Of a stretch of DNA of 64,000 nucleotides, positions 63,963-64,000 are shown piece after piece. A program made the translations under genes and the position numbers. This DNA comes from Glandiceps talaboti. Its lineage: Eukaryota > Hemichordata > Enteropneusta > Spengelidae. How positions within the stretch are numbered: position 1 is the stretch's first letter; the number at the start of each line of letters is the position of its first letter. The stretch spans positions 14,488,098 to 14,552,097 of the forward strand of contig NC_135560.1 of NCBI RefSeq assembly GCF_964340395.1. Direction: 5' to 3'. The notes below the pieces were generated by a model, which was not told the origin of the DNA, searched no databases, and saw nothing but the letters and a program-made list of their open reading frames with translations.

Positions 63963-64000
63963 TTGCGCACGTGTCTTGATCTGTCTTACCTAGTCCTCAT

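Overview
This is a window of an animal nuclear genome. It is AT-rich (roughly 35-38% GC by eye), intron-rich and full of microsatellites, minisatellites and short inverted-repeat transposons. The protein content (an importin-11 very close to the vertebrate protein, GLYAT-type acyltransferases, a single-exon rhodopsin-type GPCR) fits a non-vertebrate bilaterian, probably marine. I cannot name the phylum from this sequence alone.

Layout. (1) 1-5.4 kb: no gene; tandem and dispersed repeats downstream of the importin gene. (2) 5.4-39.6 kb, minus strand: one complete importin-11 (IPO11) gene. I rebuilt it exon by exon: 28 coding exons, all joined in frame, encode 968 aa, plus a probable untranslated first exon next to a YY1-like promoter element. 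One of its introns is a U12-type AT-AC intron. (3) 15.8-22.6 kb, plus strand, inside the 9.3-kb intron of IPO11: a tandem duplication carrying two intact GLYAT-like acyltransferase genes, each with a short untranslated exon and a single coding exon. A Harbinger-like element sits in the intron of the first copy. (4) 39.6-48.1 kb: AT-rich, repeat-rich intergenic sequence without a recognisable gene. (5) 48.2-49.4 kb, minus strand: an intact single-exon class A GPCR of 409 aa. About 0.5 kb upstream lies a 1.3-kb minisatellite with a 31-bp unit. (6) 51.3-64 kb: intergenic sequence with large palindromes, very long (TA)n, (GA)n, (CATA)n and (GACA)n tracts, decayed retroelement fragments and a few promoter-like patches.

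The three gene systems are functionally separate: nuclear import (IPO11), acyl-CoA conjugation (GLYAT-like) and peptide-type signalling (GPCR). The most unusual structure is a minisatellite at 13.9-14.3 kb. Its 37-bp unit is a copy of the IPO11 5' splice site, so ten decoy donors follow the real one. Others are two unrelated TIR transposons sharing one promoter/first-exon-like core, an inverted duplication of an exon-like segment that keeps its reading frame, and a perfect 70-bp-arm palindrome inside TA repeats. All assignments come from reading the sequence and from remembered family features; no database was searched.
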